The translations under genes and the position numbers were made by a program. From an uncultured Flammeovirgaceae bacterium (GTDB taxonomy: Bacteria; Bacteroidota; Bacteroidia; Cytophagales; Cyclobacteriaceae), in contig CAKZYA010000041.1 in assembly GCA_937883755.1 (NCBI GenBank), forward strand, positions 1-36,084: DNA of 36,084 nt, in the 5' to 3' direction. Under the pieces are notes generated by a model. It searched no databases, had not been told where the DNA came from, and saw only the letters and a list, made by a program, of their open reading frames with translations. This document shows, one piece after another, positions 1-7,865 of this stretch. How positions within the stretch are numbered: the first letter of the stretch is position 1; every line of letters begins with the position of its first letter.

Positions 1-56
1 TTGAACACTTGAACACTTGAACACTTGAACACTTGAACACTTGAACACTTGAACAT
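1..56. repeat. Tandem octamer repeat TTGAACAC
   Basis: Six exact copies of TTGAACAC run from the window edge to base 48, followed by a seventh copy ending in T instead of C. Looser relatives (CCTGAACAC) continue to about base 110, inside the first codons of mog. The plus strand meets TGA once per 24 bases, so it does not code. The minus strand (GTGTTCAA) is open in every frame, and an ATG at 56-54 could start a leftward frame out of the window. The left boundary is not visible. Confidence 0.9.
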
Positions 57-86
57 TATTACATGACGGCCTAAATACCTGAACAC

Positions 87-647
87 ATGAGTACCCAAAC
101 ACCTGAACACAACCATCACACTATTAAGATAGGAATCATCAACGTTTCTGACCGAGCCAGTCAGGGCATTTACGAAGATATTCCCGGCAAAGCTATTGTT
201 GAAACCCTGGGTGAATACTTGACCTCTTCTTGGGAAAAAGTATACGCGGTCATGCCCGATGAGCAAGATCAACTGGAAGCTACCATGAAAAAAATGGCTG
301 ATGACGACGGTTGCTGCCTGATTGTTACTTCAGGTGGTACTGGCCCAGCACACCGCGATGTTACCCCCGAAGCTACGGAAGCGGTCTGCCATAAGATGAT
401 GCCAGGTTTTGGTGAACTGATGCGACAAACGAGCTTGAAATATGTCCCCACGGCTATTTTGTCGCGGCAAACGGCTGGTATTCGCAACCAAACCTTAATT
501 ATCAATTTGCCTGGTAAGCCTCGAGCTATTCGACAGTGTCTAGATGCTGTGTTTCCTGCTGTGCCCTACTGCATCGATCTCATTGGTGGACCATTTCTAG
601 AATGTGACGAAGCAGTCATCAAACCGTTTCGGCCGAAAAGTACTTGA
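87..647 (+). CDS. mog: Molybdopterin adenylyltransferase
   Basis: This enzyme adenylates molybdopterin before molybdate insertion by MoeA, in the cytoplasm. The 186-residue product has the MogA fold signature SGGTGPAHRDVTPEAT near residues 82-97, then MPGFGELMRQ, VPTAILSRQ and NLPGKPRAIRQCL. It ends like E. coli Mog with VPYCIDL...FRPKS, so it is Mog rather than the shorter MoaB. The first dozen residues (rich in T, H, N) are extra relative to the family and are partly encoded by degenerate octamer repeat. No ATG, GTG or TTG lies between the chosen start and the conserved IKIGIIN strand, so this start is the best available. No Shine-Dalgarno sequence is visible, as usual in Bacteroidota. Confidence 0.95.
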   Translation: MSTQTPEHNHHTIKIGIINVSDRASQGIYEDIPGKAIVETLGEYLTSSWEKVYAVMPDEQDQLEATMKKMADDDGCCLIVTSGGTGPAHRDVTPEATEAVCHKMMPGFGELMRQTSLKYVPTAILSRQTAGIRNQTLIINLPGKPRAIRQCLDAVFPAVPYCIDLIGGPFLECDEAVIKPFRPKST

Positions 648-698
648 GGTACCACAATGAGAGTTACCATTTTTTAGTTATTTCTTATAGGAACTACT

Positions 699-1349
699 AT
701 GAAATACCCCCTAACCTTTGCCTCTTTACTAATAGTTGTCTCAGGCACATTAGCTCAAACAGTATCCAGATCAGGTACTCCCTACGACTCTTTGCGTACT
801 GTATTGGAAGAAATACACGATCAGGACCAAGTAATTCGGGAAGAACTAGTAAAGTATATGCAGCAGGGTGACTCGATTGTGCCTTCCTTAATTACTCAAA
901 TGAATACTACTGATTCTGTGAATCAAATTCGGGTTAATCAAATAATCTCTAGCTACGGTTGGCTACCACAGAGTAAAATCGGTGATAAGGCCGCCGAGGC
1001 GCTATTTCTTGTCATCCAACATTCTGGTCTAGAAACTATGCAGGGTTATTTACCCCTTCTGAAGAAAGCGGTAGAAACAGGAGAAGCTAATGCAACTTCA
1101 GCAGCACTTATGGAAGATCGGATTCTCATGTACGAGGGAAAGAAGCAATTGTATGGTACCCAGGCTAGTAGTCGACCAAAAGAAGACGGGGAGCCGTCCC
1201 ACGGTAGTACTGAGTATTTCATCTGGCCCATTGAAGAGCCAGAAAAGGTAAATCAGAGAAGAGCTGAGATTGGTTTTGATCTAACCGTAGAGGAAAATGC
1301 CGCTCGGATGAACGCAATCTACGATCCTAATGAAGAACTACCACAGTAA
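699..1349 (+). CDS. Exported DUF6624 protein
   Basis: A 216-residue protein of unknown function with a signal peptide (hydrophobic stretch after MKYP, cleavage expected after LAQ near residue 20). The body matches my memory of the DUF6624 pattern: an N-terminal helical part with D-x-x-N-x-x-R-V-x-x-I, a YGWLPQSKIG element near residues 86-95, a region where family members carry QH (here VIQHSG), and a C-terminal DRILMYEGKKQLYGTQ block. The gene starts 51 bases after mog and nine bases before the next gene on the same strand, so the three may be co-transcribed. No catalytic function is claimed. The family call rests on pattern recall, not on a search. Confidence 0.75.
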   Translation: MKYPLTFASLLIVVSGTLAQTVSRSGTPYDSLRTVLEEIHDQDQVIREELVKYMQQGDSIVPSLITQMNTTDSVNQIRVNQIISSYGWLPQSKIGDKAAEALFLVIQHSGLETMQGYLPLLKKAVETGEANATSAALMEDRILMYEGKKQLYGTQASSRPKEDGEPSHGSTEYFIWPIEEPEKVNQRRAEIGFDLTVEENAARMNAIYDPNEELPQ

Positions 1350-1358
1350 ATAGTTGGT

Positions 1359-2636
1359 ATGCAACTAAATAAAGTAATTCTACGACTAACCAAATTTTTA
1401 TCTCGCTACGGAAGATATTATTTCCTAGGATCACTACTGTTGGCTATTTCTTGCCTTCCAGTATGGCAATCGCAGGAGGAGGTTTCTGCTGAATTAGTAT
1501 CCCAGTATAATCCCTACGAGCAGCAGTTTATTGAAGCATTAGAAGATACTTTGCAGTATTTGATTGATGACAGCCGAGTGCCAGGCGTAGGTATTGCGGT
1601 GGTAAAAGATAGTACTCCACTTTTAGTGAAGGGCTACGGAATTCGTAGTGTCAAGCAACCTGATTCGGTAGATATTCACACTGTATTTCGGCTAGCTTCG
1701 GTTTCTAAAGGATTTGCCTCCGGATTAGCAGCAACCTTGGTGCGGGATACTTTGCTACACTGGAACGATCCCGTAGTACAATACTTGCCTTCATTTGCTC
1801 TCGTTTCTCCGGAGCAAACCCAAGCGGTTACTGTAAAACACGTTTTGTCCCACACTACCGGACTGCCCTATCATGCTTACACCAATTTGGTAGAAGCTAA
1901 TAAAGAGCGAGACGATATGATTGCGTTACTTTCGGAAATTGACCTGATTGGGGAAGCGGGGCGGTGGTATAGCTACCAGAACGTAGCCTACTGCATTATT
2001 GAGCCAGTGGCAGAAGTAGCCGCTATAGAAACAGCCAAGGTTGAGTCGTTTCAAACTTTGATGGAAAACCGCATTTTTAAGCCGCTACAAATGAACGATG
2101 CCTCAGTATGGTACAATGATATGATGGAAGTTGATAATAAAGCCGTACCGCATCTTCCCTCCCGTAGAGGTTGGTATACAACTCCCATCTCAAAAAACTA
2201 CTACAATGTGCCTTCTGCTGGGGGCGTAAACGCGAGCCCACTAGATATGGCTCAATGGCTGATGGCGTTGCTAGGCAACCGACCTGACGTACTACCCACC
2301 GAAGTGCTGGATAGTTTATTTTCCCCCCAAATAAAAACACCCATCGAGAACCGCTATTTTAGTCGGTGGAAGCAGCTAGAAGGAGCGTATTACGGGCTTG
2401 GTTGGCGCATTGTTCATCAGGCGGGAGATACCATTGCCTTTCACGGTGGCTATGCCAACGGTTATCGTACAGCCATAGCATTAGATCGGAACAAGAAAAT
2501 TGGCATTTGTATTCTAGCCAATGGATCATCTAGCCTGGTTAGCCGAGTAGTGCCTATCTTTCTAGATTTATACCGAAAGTATGAAGATGATATTAAAGCC
2601 TGGGAGGTTCAAGTGAACGAAGAGGTAGCTGATTAG
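1359..2636 (+). CDS. Serine beta-lactamase/esterase-like hydrolase (class C fold)
   Basis: A 425-residue member of the beta-lactamase-related (Pfam Beta-lactamase) superfamily. These enzymes act as D-aminopeptidases, esterases or carboxypeptidases more often than as true lactamases. The SxxK nucleophile motif is S114-V-S-K117 in FRLASVSKGF. The second motif is Y206-Q-N208 in YSYQNVAY. The third-motif position carries H362-G-G364 instead of KTG, which is common in non-lactamase members. An N-terminal hydrophobic segment (about residues 20-32) ends in AISC, a weak lipobox, so the protein is either a lipoprotein or anchored by a signal sequence. Length and motif spacing are normal and the frame is intact. 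The substrate cannot be inferred. Confidence 0.85.
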   Translation: MQLNKVILRLTKFLSRYGRYYFLGSLLLAISCLPVWQSQEEVSAELVSQYNPYEQQFIEALEDTLQYLIDDSRVPGVGIAVVKDSTPLLVKGYGIRSVKQPDSVDIHTVFRLASVSKGFASGLAATLVRDTLLHWNDPVVQYLPSFALVSPEQTQAVTVKHVLSHTTGLPYHAYTNLVEANKERDDMIALLSEIDLIGEAGRWYSYQNVAYCIIEPVAEVAAIETAKVESFQTLMENRIFKPLQMNDASVWYNDMMEVDNKAVPHLPSRRGWYTTPISKNYYNVPSAGGVNASPLDMAQWLMALLGNRPDVLPTEVLDSLFSPQIKTPIENRYFSRWKQLEGAYYGLGWRIVHQAGDTIAFHGGYANGYRTAIALDRNKKIGICILANGSSSLVSRVVPIFLDLYRKYEDDIKAWEVQVNEEVAD

Positions 2637-2661
2637 AAGCGTTCTCTGAAATACTATCTAC

Positions 2662-3318
2662 TTACTCTCTATCGTAAAACTGATCACTGTTATCTTTTGG
2701 AATATATTCTCCAGATAACATCCTTTTGATTCGTACAACACGCAAACGGTTGGCTTCTGGTTTATTAATATAGTGAAAGGCGTTAGGAGCGCGGATCATA
2801 GCTATTAACGAGAGATATTCCTCCCAATTAAGTTCTGTAAACTTCCTCTGGAAGTAGTGATGAGCTGCTTGTTCAAATCCATAGATGGAGCCATTATCTC
2901 CCTGACCTAAATAGGCATTATTAACGAAGAGTTTCAGAATAGTGTCTTTGGGAGTTAGCGCATCAAAGGCGTAGCGGGCAATTAAGGTTTGTTTAATTTT
3001 GGCGATACCTGGCTTAAAATCGTCGAAATAATACAATTTCACTAATCCTTGGCTAAGAGAGGTCTTTCCTGTTCCTGGGGTTTCAAAATCGTACCCCTTG
3101 TGATGGTAGAAATTTGGATCCTGCACTTTCAGTAAAGCGTCCAACTGCTGATCAGTAAGGTCAGGTAGCTCAAGTTTCATTCGGTCTGAGCGCAAAATAT
3201 TATTTACCAGATCAGGAGTCTCTCTTTTGGCATTGATAACCACAGCAAGGTAATAGATGGTGATGCTAGCTATCAGTATAATGACTAATAGAAATCCTAT
3301 TCTAAGTCTGTGTTTCAA
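2662..3318 (-). CDS. GT51-fold transglycosylase-like membrane protein, catalytic Glu residues replaced
   Basis: A 218-residue protein with one N-terminal membrane helix (about residues 6-28) followed by a peptidoglycan glycosyltransferase (GT51) domain with no transpeptidase domain, similar in layout to MtgA. Motif 1 reads VQDPNFYHHKGYDF where the family has the catalytic ED, so Gln66 replaces the catalytic Glu. Motif 2 is TSLSQGLVK. Motif 3 reads KIKQTLIARYAF where RKxxE is usual, so Gln110 replaces the second essential Glu. The rest is well preserved, including ILKLFVNNAYLGQG, GFEQAAHHYF and the NWEEYLSLIAMIRAPN block. The frame is intact. It may be an inactive lipid II-binding protein or have altered chemistry. 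It converges on the upstream hydrolase gene with a 25-base gap. Confidence 0.8.
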   Translation of the reverse strand: MKHRLRIGFLLVIILIASITIYYLAVVINAKRETPDLVNNILRSDRMKLELPDLTDQQLDALLKVQDPNFYHHKGYDFETPGTGKTSLSQGLVKLYYFDDFKPGIAKIKQTLIARYAFDALTPKDTILKLFVNNAYLGQGDNGSIYGFEQAAHHYFQRKFTELNWEEYLSLIAMIRAPNAFHYINKPEANRLRVVRIKRMLSGEYIPKDNSDQFYDRE

Positions 3319-3324
3319 GCTGCC

Positions 3325-3648
3325 TTAGTTATCCAACAAGCTCGAGTCCGAATCGTACACTTGTACTTTCTCCCAAAGATGCGCGCAATCATCAACAAAC
3401 TTAAGGTGGATTGGGTGTAATTGATAGGTATTCTGATCTTCTAGGCTAGCAAACGTAAGCATCAAGTGATACGAGTAAGTGTTGTCAATCACCGAGCGGT
3501 CAGTAGGTGCGGGTTTACCCAAATGAGCATCTTGCACCGTGGGTACGTCAAAAAGAGTGCGAATACCAGTAACCAAAGCTTTGGCATCTTCAGTACTGGC
3601 TGGGTTCTTTAGCCAGAAAAATACATTGTGAACGAATCGGTTTTGCAT
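3325..3648 (-). CDS. Dabb-family (stress-responsive A/B barrel) protein
   Basis: A small ferredoxin-like alpha/beta barrel protein of about 107 residues. It opens with RFVHNVFFWLKNP, the typical first strand of Dabb proteins, and continues with FDVPTVQDAHLGKPAP, YSYHLMLTFASLEDQNTYQLHPIHLKFVDD and a closing VQVYDS strand. The ATG at 3648 gives the normal family length. An in-frame ATG at 3756 would add 36 low-complexity polar residues that look unlike this family, so the shorter form is preferred. It lies six bases from the start of the GT51-like gene on the same strand, so the two are likely co-transcribed. The biochemical role of most Dabb proteins is unknown. Confidence 0.8.
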   Translation of the reverse strand: MQNRFVHNVFFWLKNPASTEDAKALVTGIRTLFDVPTVQDAHLGKPAPTDRSVIDNTYSYHLMLTFASLEDQNTYQLHPIHLKFVDDCAHLWEKVQVYDSDSSLLDN

Positions 3649-3892
3649 AGTAGTGTGAATATGTGTATCAGTAGATGAATCCAAAGATACTGCTTTCGAT
3701 GTATCAAGTGCTATAAGTTTATGTTCTAACAACTCCGGTAAGCTTCCAGTTAACATAAAAGTGCATTAACTTAATATTTTGTAATTTGCGGCATAAAAAG
3801 AATTTTATTTTGAGTCTGGGCTAATTAACATGTCCTCCGATTCTCTCAGAGATGATAAGTCAGTAAACTATCGCATTTAGAAAATCATTTTC

Positions 3893-3900
3893 TATATTTC
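3893..3900 (+). promoter_or_regulatory. Possible -7 element of the M20 amidohydrolase gene
   Basis: TATATTTC matches the Bacteroidota -7 consensus TAnnTTTG at seven of eight positions and lies 24 bases before the ATG. No clear TTTG -33 box is seen at the proper distance, so the call is weak. Confidence 0.25.
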
Positions 3901-3924
3901 AATTCATTACCTAACCTAGTACCT

Positions 3925-5568
3925 ATGAACCGCTTTCACCAGCCGACTTTCAAACACTTTACACTTTTTATTTCAGCTGTGCTTTTTCTGTTTCAGCTAG
4001 AGGTCACGGCTCAGAAAAAAATGTCGAGTAAGCAAATTGAAAAGCTTAAAGAAGAAGCAGTAGCAGCAGTAGAAAAAAACAGTAAGCTCACCCAGGTAAT
4101 GGTGGATAAAATATTTAGCTTCAGTGAGTTAGGCTTTCAGGAAGTTGAGACCTCTAAGTATATTACAGGTATTTTAGAAGAAAACGGTTTTACCATAGAA
4201 CGGGGAATATCAGGGGTGCCTACTGCCTGGATAGCCACCTGGGGTTCCGGTAAACCCGTCATTGCCATCGGTAGTGATCTGGACTGTATTCCTAAAGCCT
4301 CACAGAAGCCCGGCGTAGCTTACCATGATCCTATTATTGAAGGTGCCCCAGGTCACGGCGAAGGGCATAATTCTGGTCAGGCAGTGAATGTGACTGCGGT
4401 ACTGGCTGTGAAGGAAATTATGGAAAGGGAGGGGGTTTCGGGTACATTGATGCTCTGGCCAGGAGTAGCTGAAGAACAGGTGGCAACAAAAGCATTCTTT
4501 GTGCGTGATGGCTACTTTGATGATGTAGACGCCTGTATCTTTACCCATGTTGGCAACAACTTACAAACCTCCTACGGTAGTCCCCGAGGTAATGGAATGA
4601 TTTCGGTAGAGTTTACTTTTGAGGGTGAAGCAGCCCACGGGGCAGGATCGCCTTGGCGAGGGAGAAGTTCGTTAGATGCCGTTGAGTTGATGAACGTAGG
4701 CTGGAACTTCCGTCGGGAGCATCTGCAACCCACTCAACGCTCGCACTACGTAATTACTGATGGTGGCGATCAACCTAACGTAGTCCCCGCCAAAGCGTCC
4801 GTTTGGTACTACCTCCGGGATCGGACTTACGCTGATATTAAGAAGATGTACGACATCGCCATCAATATTGCTAAGGGAGCAGCACTGATGACCGATACCG
4901 AGATGAGCTACCGTTATTTAGGAAGTGCCTGGCCTGGGCATTTCAATAAAGTAATTGCCGAAACGGCTCACAAAAATATTGAGAAAGTTGGGTTACCCGA
5001 ATGGTCGGAAAAAGACCAAACCCTGGCAAAAGCAGTGCAAGAAGAAGTTGGCTCTGATCCCGAAGGGCTAGCTACCGAACTTAAGGAGCTGGGGCTACCC
5101 GTAAAGTTCTCACTGGGTGGGGGTTCTGACGATATTGCGGATATATCCTGGGCAGTGCCCACCATCGTTTTGCGCTTTCCTTCCAACATGCCCGGTCTAC
5201 AGGGGCATCATTGGTCTAACGCAATTACCATGGCTACTCCTATTGCTCATAAGGGAGCTACTGCCGGAGCTAAAGCCGAGGCTATGACACTCCTCGATCT
5301 GTTTCTCAAACCCGAACTGATTGAGCAGGCCTGGGATTACTACAAAAATGAACAGACCAAAAATGTCGAGTACGAACCTCTACTCAACCCGGACGATAAA
5401 CCCGCTATTGAACTCAATACCGAGATTATGACCACTTTTCGGCCTGAACTGGAGCAATACTATTTTGACGAAACCAAGTACGATACTTATTTAGAGCAAT
5501 TGGGAATCACCTATCCTACGCTTAGAAATGAATCGGCTTCTACAGATTTGGATGGGGAGGAAGAGTAA
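3925..5568 (+). CDS. Secreted M20-family amidohydrolase, AbgB-like
   Basis: A 547-residue zinc-dependent amidohydrolase resembling AbgB (aminobenzoyl-glutamate utilisation protein B), which cleaves N-acyl or N-aroyl amino acids. A signal peptide (residues 1-30, ending VTAQ) sends it out of the cytoplasm, unlike E. coli AbgB. Recognisable elements are the SELGFQEVETS helix, IAIGSDLDCIP, the metal segment GHGEGHNSG (G145-E146-G147-H148), the general-base region AEEQ (E183-E184), the dimerisation-domain start GEAAHGAGSPWRGRSSLDAVELM, and the C-terminal GHHWSNAITMATPIAHKG. In M20D and AbgB enzymes the metal segment usually reads GCGH, so here Glu146 takes the place of the Cys ligand. The frame is intact. 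The natural substrate is unknown. Confidence 0.85.
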   Translation: MNRFHQPTFKHFTLFISAVLFLFQLEVTAQKKMSSKQIEKLKEEAVAAVEKNSKLTQVMVDKIFSFSELGFQEVETSKYITGILEENGFTIERGISGVPTAWIATWGSGKPVIAIGSDLDCIPKASQKPGVAYHDPIIEGAPGHGEGHNSGQAVNVTAVLAVKEIMEREGVSGTLMLWPGVAEEQVATKAFFVRDGYFDDVDACIFTHVGNNLQTSYGSPRGNGMISVEFTFEGEAAHGAGSPWRGRSSLDAVELMNVGWNFRREHLQPTQRSHYVITDGGDQPNVVPAKASVWYYLRDRTYADIKKMYDIAINIAKGAALMTDTEMSYRYLGSAWPGHFNKVIAETAHKNIEKVGLPEWSEKDQTLAKAVQEEVGSDPEGLATELKELGLPVKFSLGGGSDDIADISWAVPTIVLRFPSNMPGLQGHHWSNAITMATPIAHKGATAGAKAEAMTLLDLFLKPELIEQAWDYYKNEQTKNVEYEPLLNPDDKPAIELNTEIMTTFRPELEQYYFDETKYDTYLEQLGITYPTLRNESASTDLDGEEE

Positions 5569-5620
5569 TTGAGATGTCGTATTCAAGCGGTCTCATTGAT
5601 ATTCATTAAAAAGCAAGTAC

Positions 5621-6091
5621 ATGAAAGCAGTTATCTGGGTCTGGATATTAGGATCTATTTCTTCGGTATCAGCTTACGCTCAAGAAGATAGTCCCAAATA
5701 CTCTGATGATAATATCTGGAACACGCTGTCCAAGGTAATTTACAGGAGTACGGAAGATGAATTCGGTATGATTAATCTCCCTATCTTTTCTAGTGAGATA
5801 GAGGAGTTGGAAGGTACTGAGATCACCGTTCCCGGCTACATCATTCCAGCAGGTGGATTAGAGGCAATGTTTGAGCCTGACCACTTTGTACTATCTTCAT
5901 TACCCCTGGCAGCCTGCTTTTTCTGTGGCGTAGGTGGCCCCGAAACAGTAGTTGAAGTTTATCTGAAGGAACCTATAGAATATACCGACACACCTATCAA
6001 GATAAAAGGTAAACTGACACTGAATGCTCATGACACTTACCAGCTCATGTACATACTAGAAGATGCCACGCTAGTGGAGGAGGTAAATTAA
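5621..6091 (+). CDS. Small exported protein with CFFC motif, DUF3299-like
   Basis: A 156-residue protein with a signal peptide (residues 1-20, ending AYAQ). The mature part contains LEGTEITVPGYIIP, a strand pattern typical of an OB-like or DUF3299-type domain, then LPLAACFFCGVGGPETVVEVYLKEP with a CxxC pair that could bind metal or form a redox disulfide, and ends with a second strand set, IKIKGKLTLNAHD...YILEDATLV. It starts 52 bases after the amidohydrolase stop on the same strand and may be in its operon. The family assignment is by resemblance only. No enzymatic role is claimed. Confidence 0.6.
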   Translation: MKAVIWVWILGSISSVSAYAQEDSPKYSDDNIWNTLSKVIYRSTEDEFGMINLPIFSSEIEELEGTEITVPGYIIPAGGLEAMFEPDHFVLSSLPLAACFFCGVGGPETVVEVYLKEPIEYTDTPIKIKGKLTLNAHDTYQLMYILEDATLVEEVN

Positions 6092-6149
6092 ATGAGGTTA
6101 GCAAATGTTCTATATTGCTTTAGCTGGGCAACTTGAGAAATTTTCGTTA

Positions 6150-6497
6150 CTATAATTTCAACTCAAGTTGCTCAATCAGAACAGATGCAAGGTTCATCAC
6201 CTTTTTCCATTCTTCATCATTTAGAATAGCAGGTATATCTTCAAGTTCTCCCATAGAATCTAATATTTTGTTAATATCCGAATCAAACTTAACTAAAAGA
6301 TTAAATTCTGATTCAGCCCATATTTCTGAAAACCATTTATAGTCAGGCGAAAAAAGACTATCCCATTGGCAAACCAATTCGTTGGGGATATGAACAAAAG
6401 GAACTGCCTTTTTATAGCTTAACTGAGAGTCCTTTGAGGATATCGTAGTTAAAAAATTAACTATACCATTCTTCCTATTTTTCTGCAATTCATCCAT
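6150..6497 (-). CDS. Hypothetical small protein
   Basis: A 115-residue protein without a signal peptide or membrane segment. It is rich in Trp, Asp, Glu and Lys, with a predicted helical C-terminal half (WFSEIWAESEFNLLVKFD, then a helix ending in VLIEQLELKL). The base composition is more A/T-rich than the neighbouring moeA. The size and composition resemble orphan immunity-type proteins of Bacteroidota, but no toxin gene is adjacent and I do not recognise the family. It stands alone between a convergent gene and moeA, with its start 64 bases from the moeA stop. Confidence 0.55.
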   Translation of the reverse strand: MDELQKNRKNGIVNFLTTISSKDSQLSYKKAVPFVHIPNELVCQWDSLFSPDYKWFSEIWAESEFNLLVKFDSDINKILDSMGELEDIPAILNDEEWKKVMNLASVLIEQLELKL

Positions 6498-6561
6498 TAT
6501 AGCTGCTCAAAATTCTTTTAAATGAAGTATGTGTTTAGAAAGATGGGTATGTATGTATGCA

Positions 6562-7770
6562 TTACATAAAAGGAATAAATGGAAATGCTTCGCCCTGCCT
6601 GAAATGAGAACGGTCGGCGGGTAGCTCCAAAAAACCGTTGCAGTGGAGTAAATTAGCAAAATCGCCGGAGCCATGTCCCTGAATGGGCTTCGCTAGAAAT
6701 TGACCATCTTCACTAGGGTGCGCCATCACGGTTAAAAAATACATCAGTTCTGGTTCAAACTTTACATTATCGCTTAGTGTAGCCCATCGTGTAGCAGTTG
6801 CTTTTGCCCCCAAACTTCTCTCTAGCCAAGGCTGTACGTAGCGATGAAAGCACATAAACGTAGAAACTGGATTCCCCGGCAGAGCAAACACTGCATTCTG
6901 GTTATCTTTTATCCCGAACCAGAAAGGTTTACCCGGTCGCTGCTTTACCCGATGGAATAACTTTTTCACTCCTAACTGCTCCAGAGCAACGGGCACGTAG
7001 TCGCGCTTACCCTTAGAAACTCCACCACTCAAGATAACTACCGGATGATTTTCTAGTACCTCAGCTAATCCAGTAGTCGTCTTTTCTAGAGAGTCCGGTA
7101 GATGATAAAATCGGGCGGTTGCTCCAACAGCAGAAAGAGCTGCTTTCAGAGCATAATTGTTAGACTGTCGAATTTGATAAGGTTCAGGTTGCTCACTTAC
7201 CGGCACTAGCTCATCGCCCGTAGAAACAATGGCTACTTCAGGGAGCTGCGTAACCGTTAGCGTTTCTTTGCCAACTGAAGCCGCTACGGCAATCTCAGCC
7301 GCACCTAACCAGGTTCCTACGCTCAGTAACTCTTCCCCCTGAGAACGATCGTAACCCTGCGGGTGAACGTTCTTTCCCTTTTTCTCAGGGGCTGTTTTTA
7401 GTATGGCTATTTTTTTGCCATTCTCTTCCCGAATATCAACCTCTTCATAAGGAGATACAGTATCAGCTCCAGACGGAAGCACTGCCCCAGTCATAACTTC
7501 CAGACAGTTATTGTGCTGAATAAGCGTTTTGGAAGGCTCACCCGCTAGTTGCATTCCCTCTATCACCATTTCCGGATTTTCTCCAGAAACTTGGTCTATA
7601 CTATACGCAACCCCATCCATCGTTACCCGATTAAACGGGGGAAAGTCACGATCGGCTACAACTGATTCTTGTAAAATGCGACCTCGCGCTTGGTTTAACC
7701 CTACTATTTCGTTAGCAAAACGGAGCAGGTGACTATTGATTATTTGAGTAGCTTCTTGGGGAGTAATCAT
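6562..7770 (-). CDS. moeA: Molybdopterin molybdotransferase
   Basis: MoeA inserts molybdate into adenylated molybdopterin made by Mog. In order the product shows the N-terminal linker helix (ITPQEATQIINSHLL), the domain II signature RDFPPFNRVTMDGVA, MTGAVLPSGADTVSPYEEV, the MPT-binding domain III with VSTGDELVP, RQSNNYALKAAL, LSGGVSKGKRDYV, KQRPGKPFWFG and ALPGNPVSTFMCFHRYVQPWL, and a C-terminal domain IV beta barrel. The length of 402 residues is normal. An in-frame ATG at 7809 would add 13 residues rich in polar side chains. The ATG at 7770 fits the usual MoeA N-terminus better. The gene faces away from the interrupted porin frame only by an untranscribed gap of about 95 bases on the same strand. 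Confidence 0.95.
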   Translation of the reverse strand: MITPQEATQIINSHLLRFANEIVGLNQARGRILQESVVADRDFPPFNRVTMDGVAYSIDQVSGENPEMVIEGMQLAGEPSKTLIQHNNCLEVMTGAVLPSGADTVSPYEEVDIREENGKKIAILKTAPEKKGKNVHPQGYDRSQGEELLSVGTWLGAAEIAVAASVGKETLTVTQLPEVAIVSTGDELVPVSEQPEPYQIRQSNNYALKAALSAVGATARFYHLPDSLEKTTTGLAEVLENHPVVILSGGVSKGKRDYVPVALEQLGVKKLFHRVKQRPGKPFWFGIKDNQNAVFALPGNPVSTFMCFHRYVQPWLERSLGAKATATRWATLSDNVKFEPELMYFLTVMAHPSEDGQFLAKPIQGHGSGDFANLLHCNGFLELPADRSHFRQGEAFPFIPFM

Positions 7771-7865
7771 AGCTTTATGTTTATTGGAGCATGTTACAAA
7801 AGACTCCACAATAAAAAAAGGTACCCTAAAGCACCTTCTTACTCAAATTACGCCTCTATATCGTA

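Noticed and set aside
1-56. CRISPR array at the left edge
   Set aside because: The eight-base units are contiguous with no spacers.
6150-6497. Toxin-immunity pair
   Set aside because: The small protein resembles immunity proteins only in size and composition, and no toxin gene is next to it.
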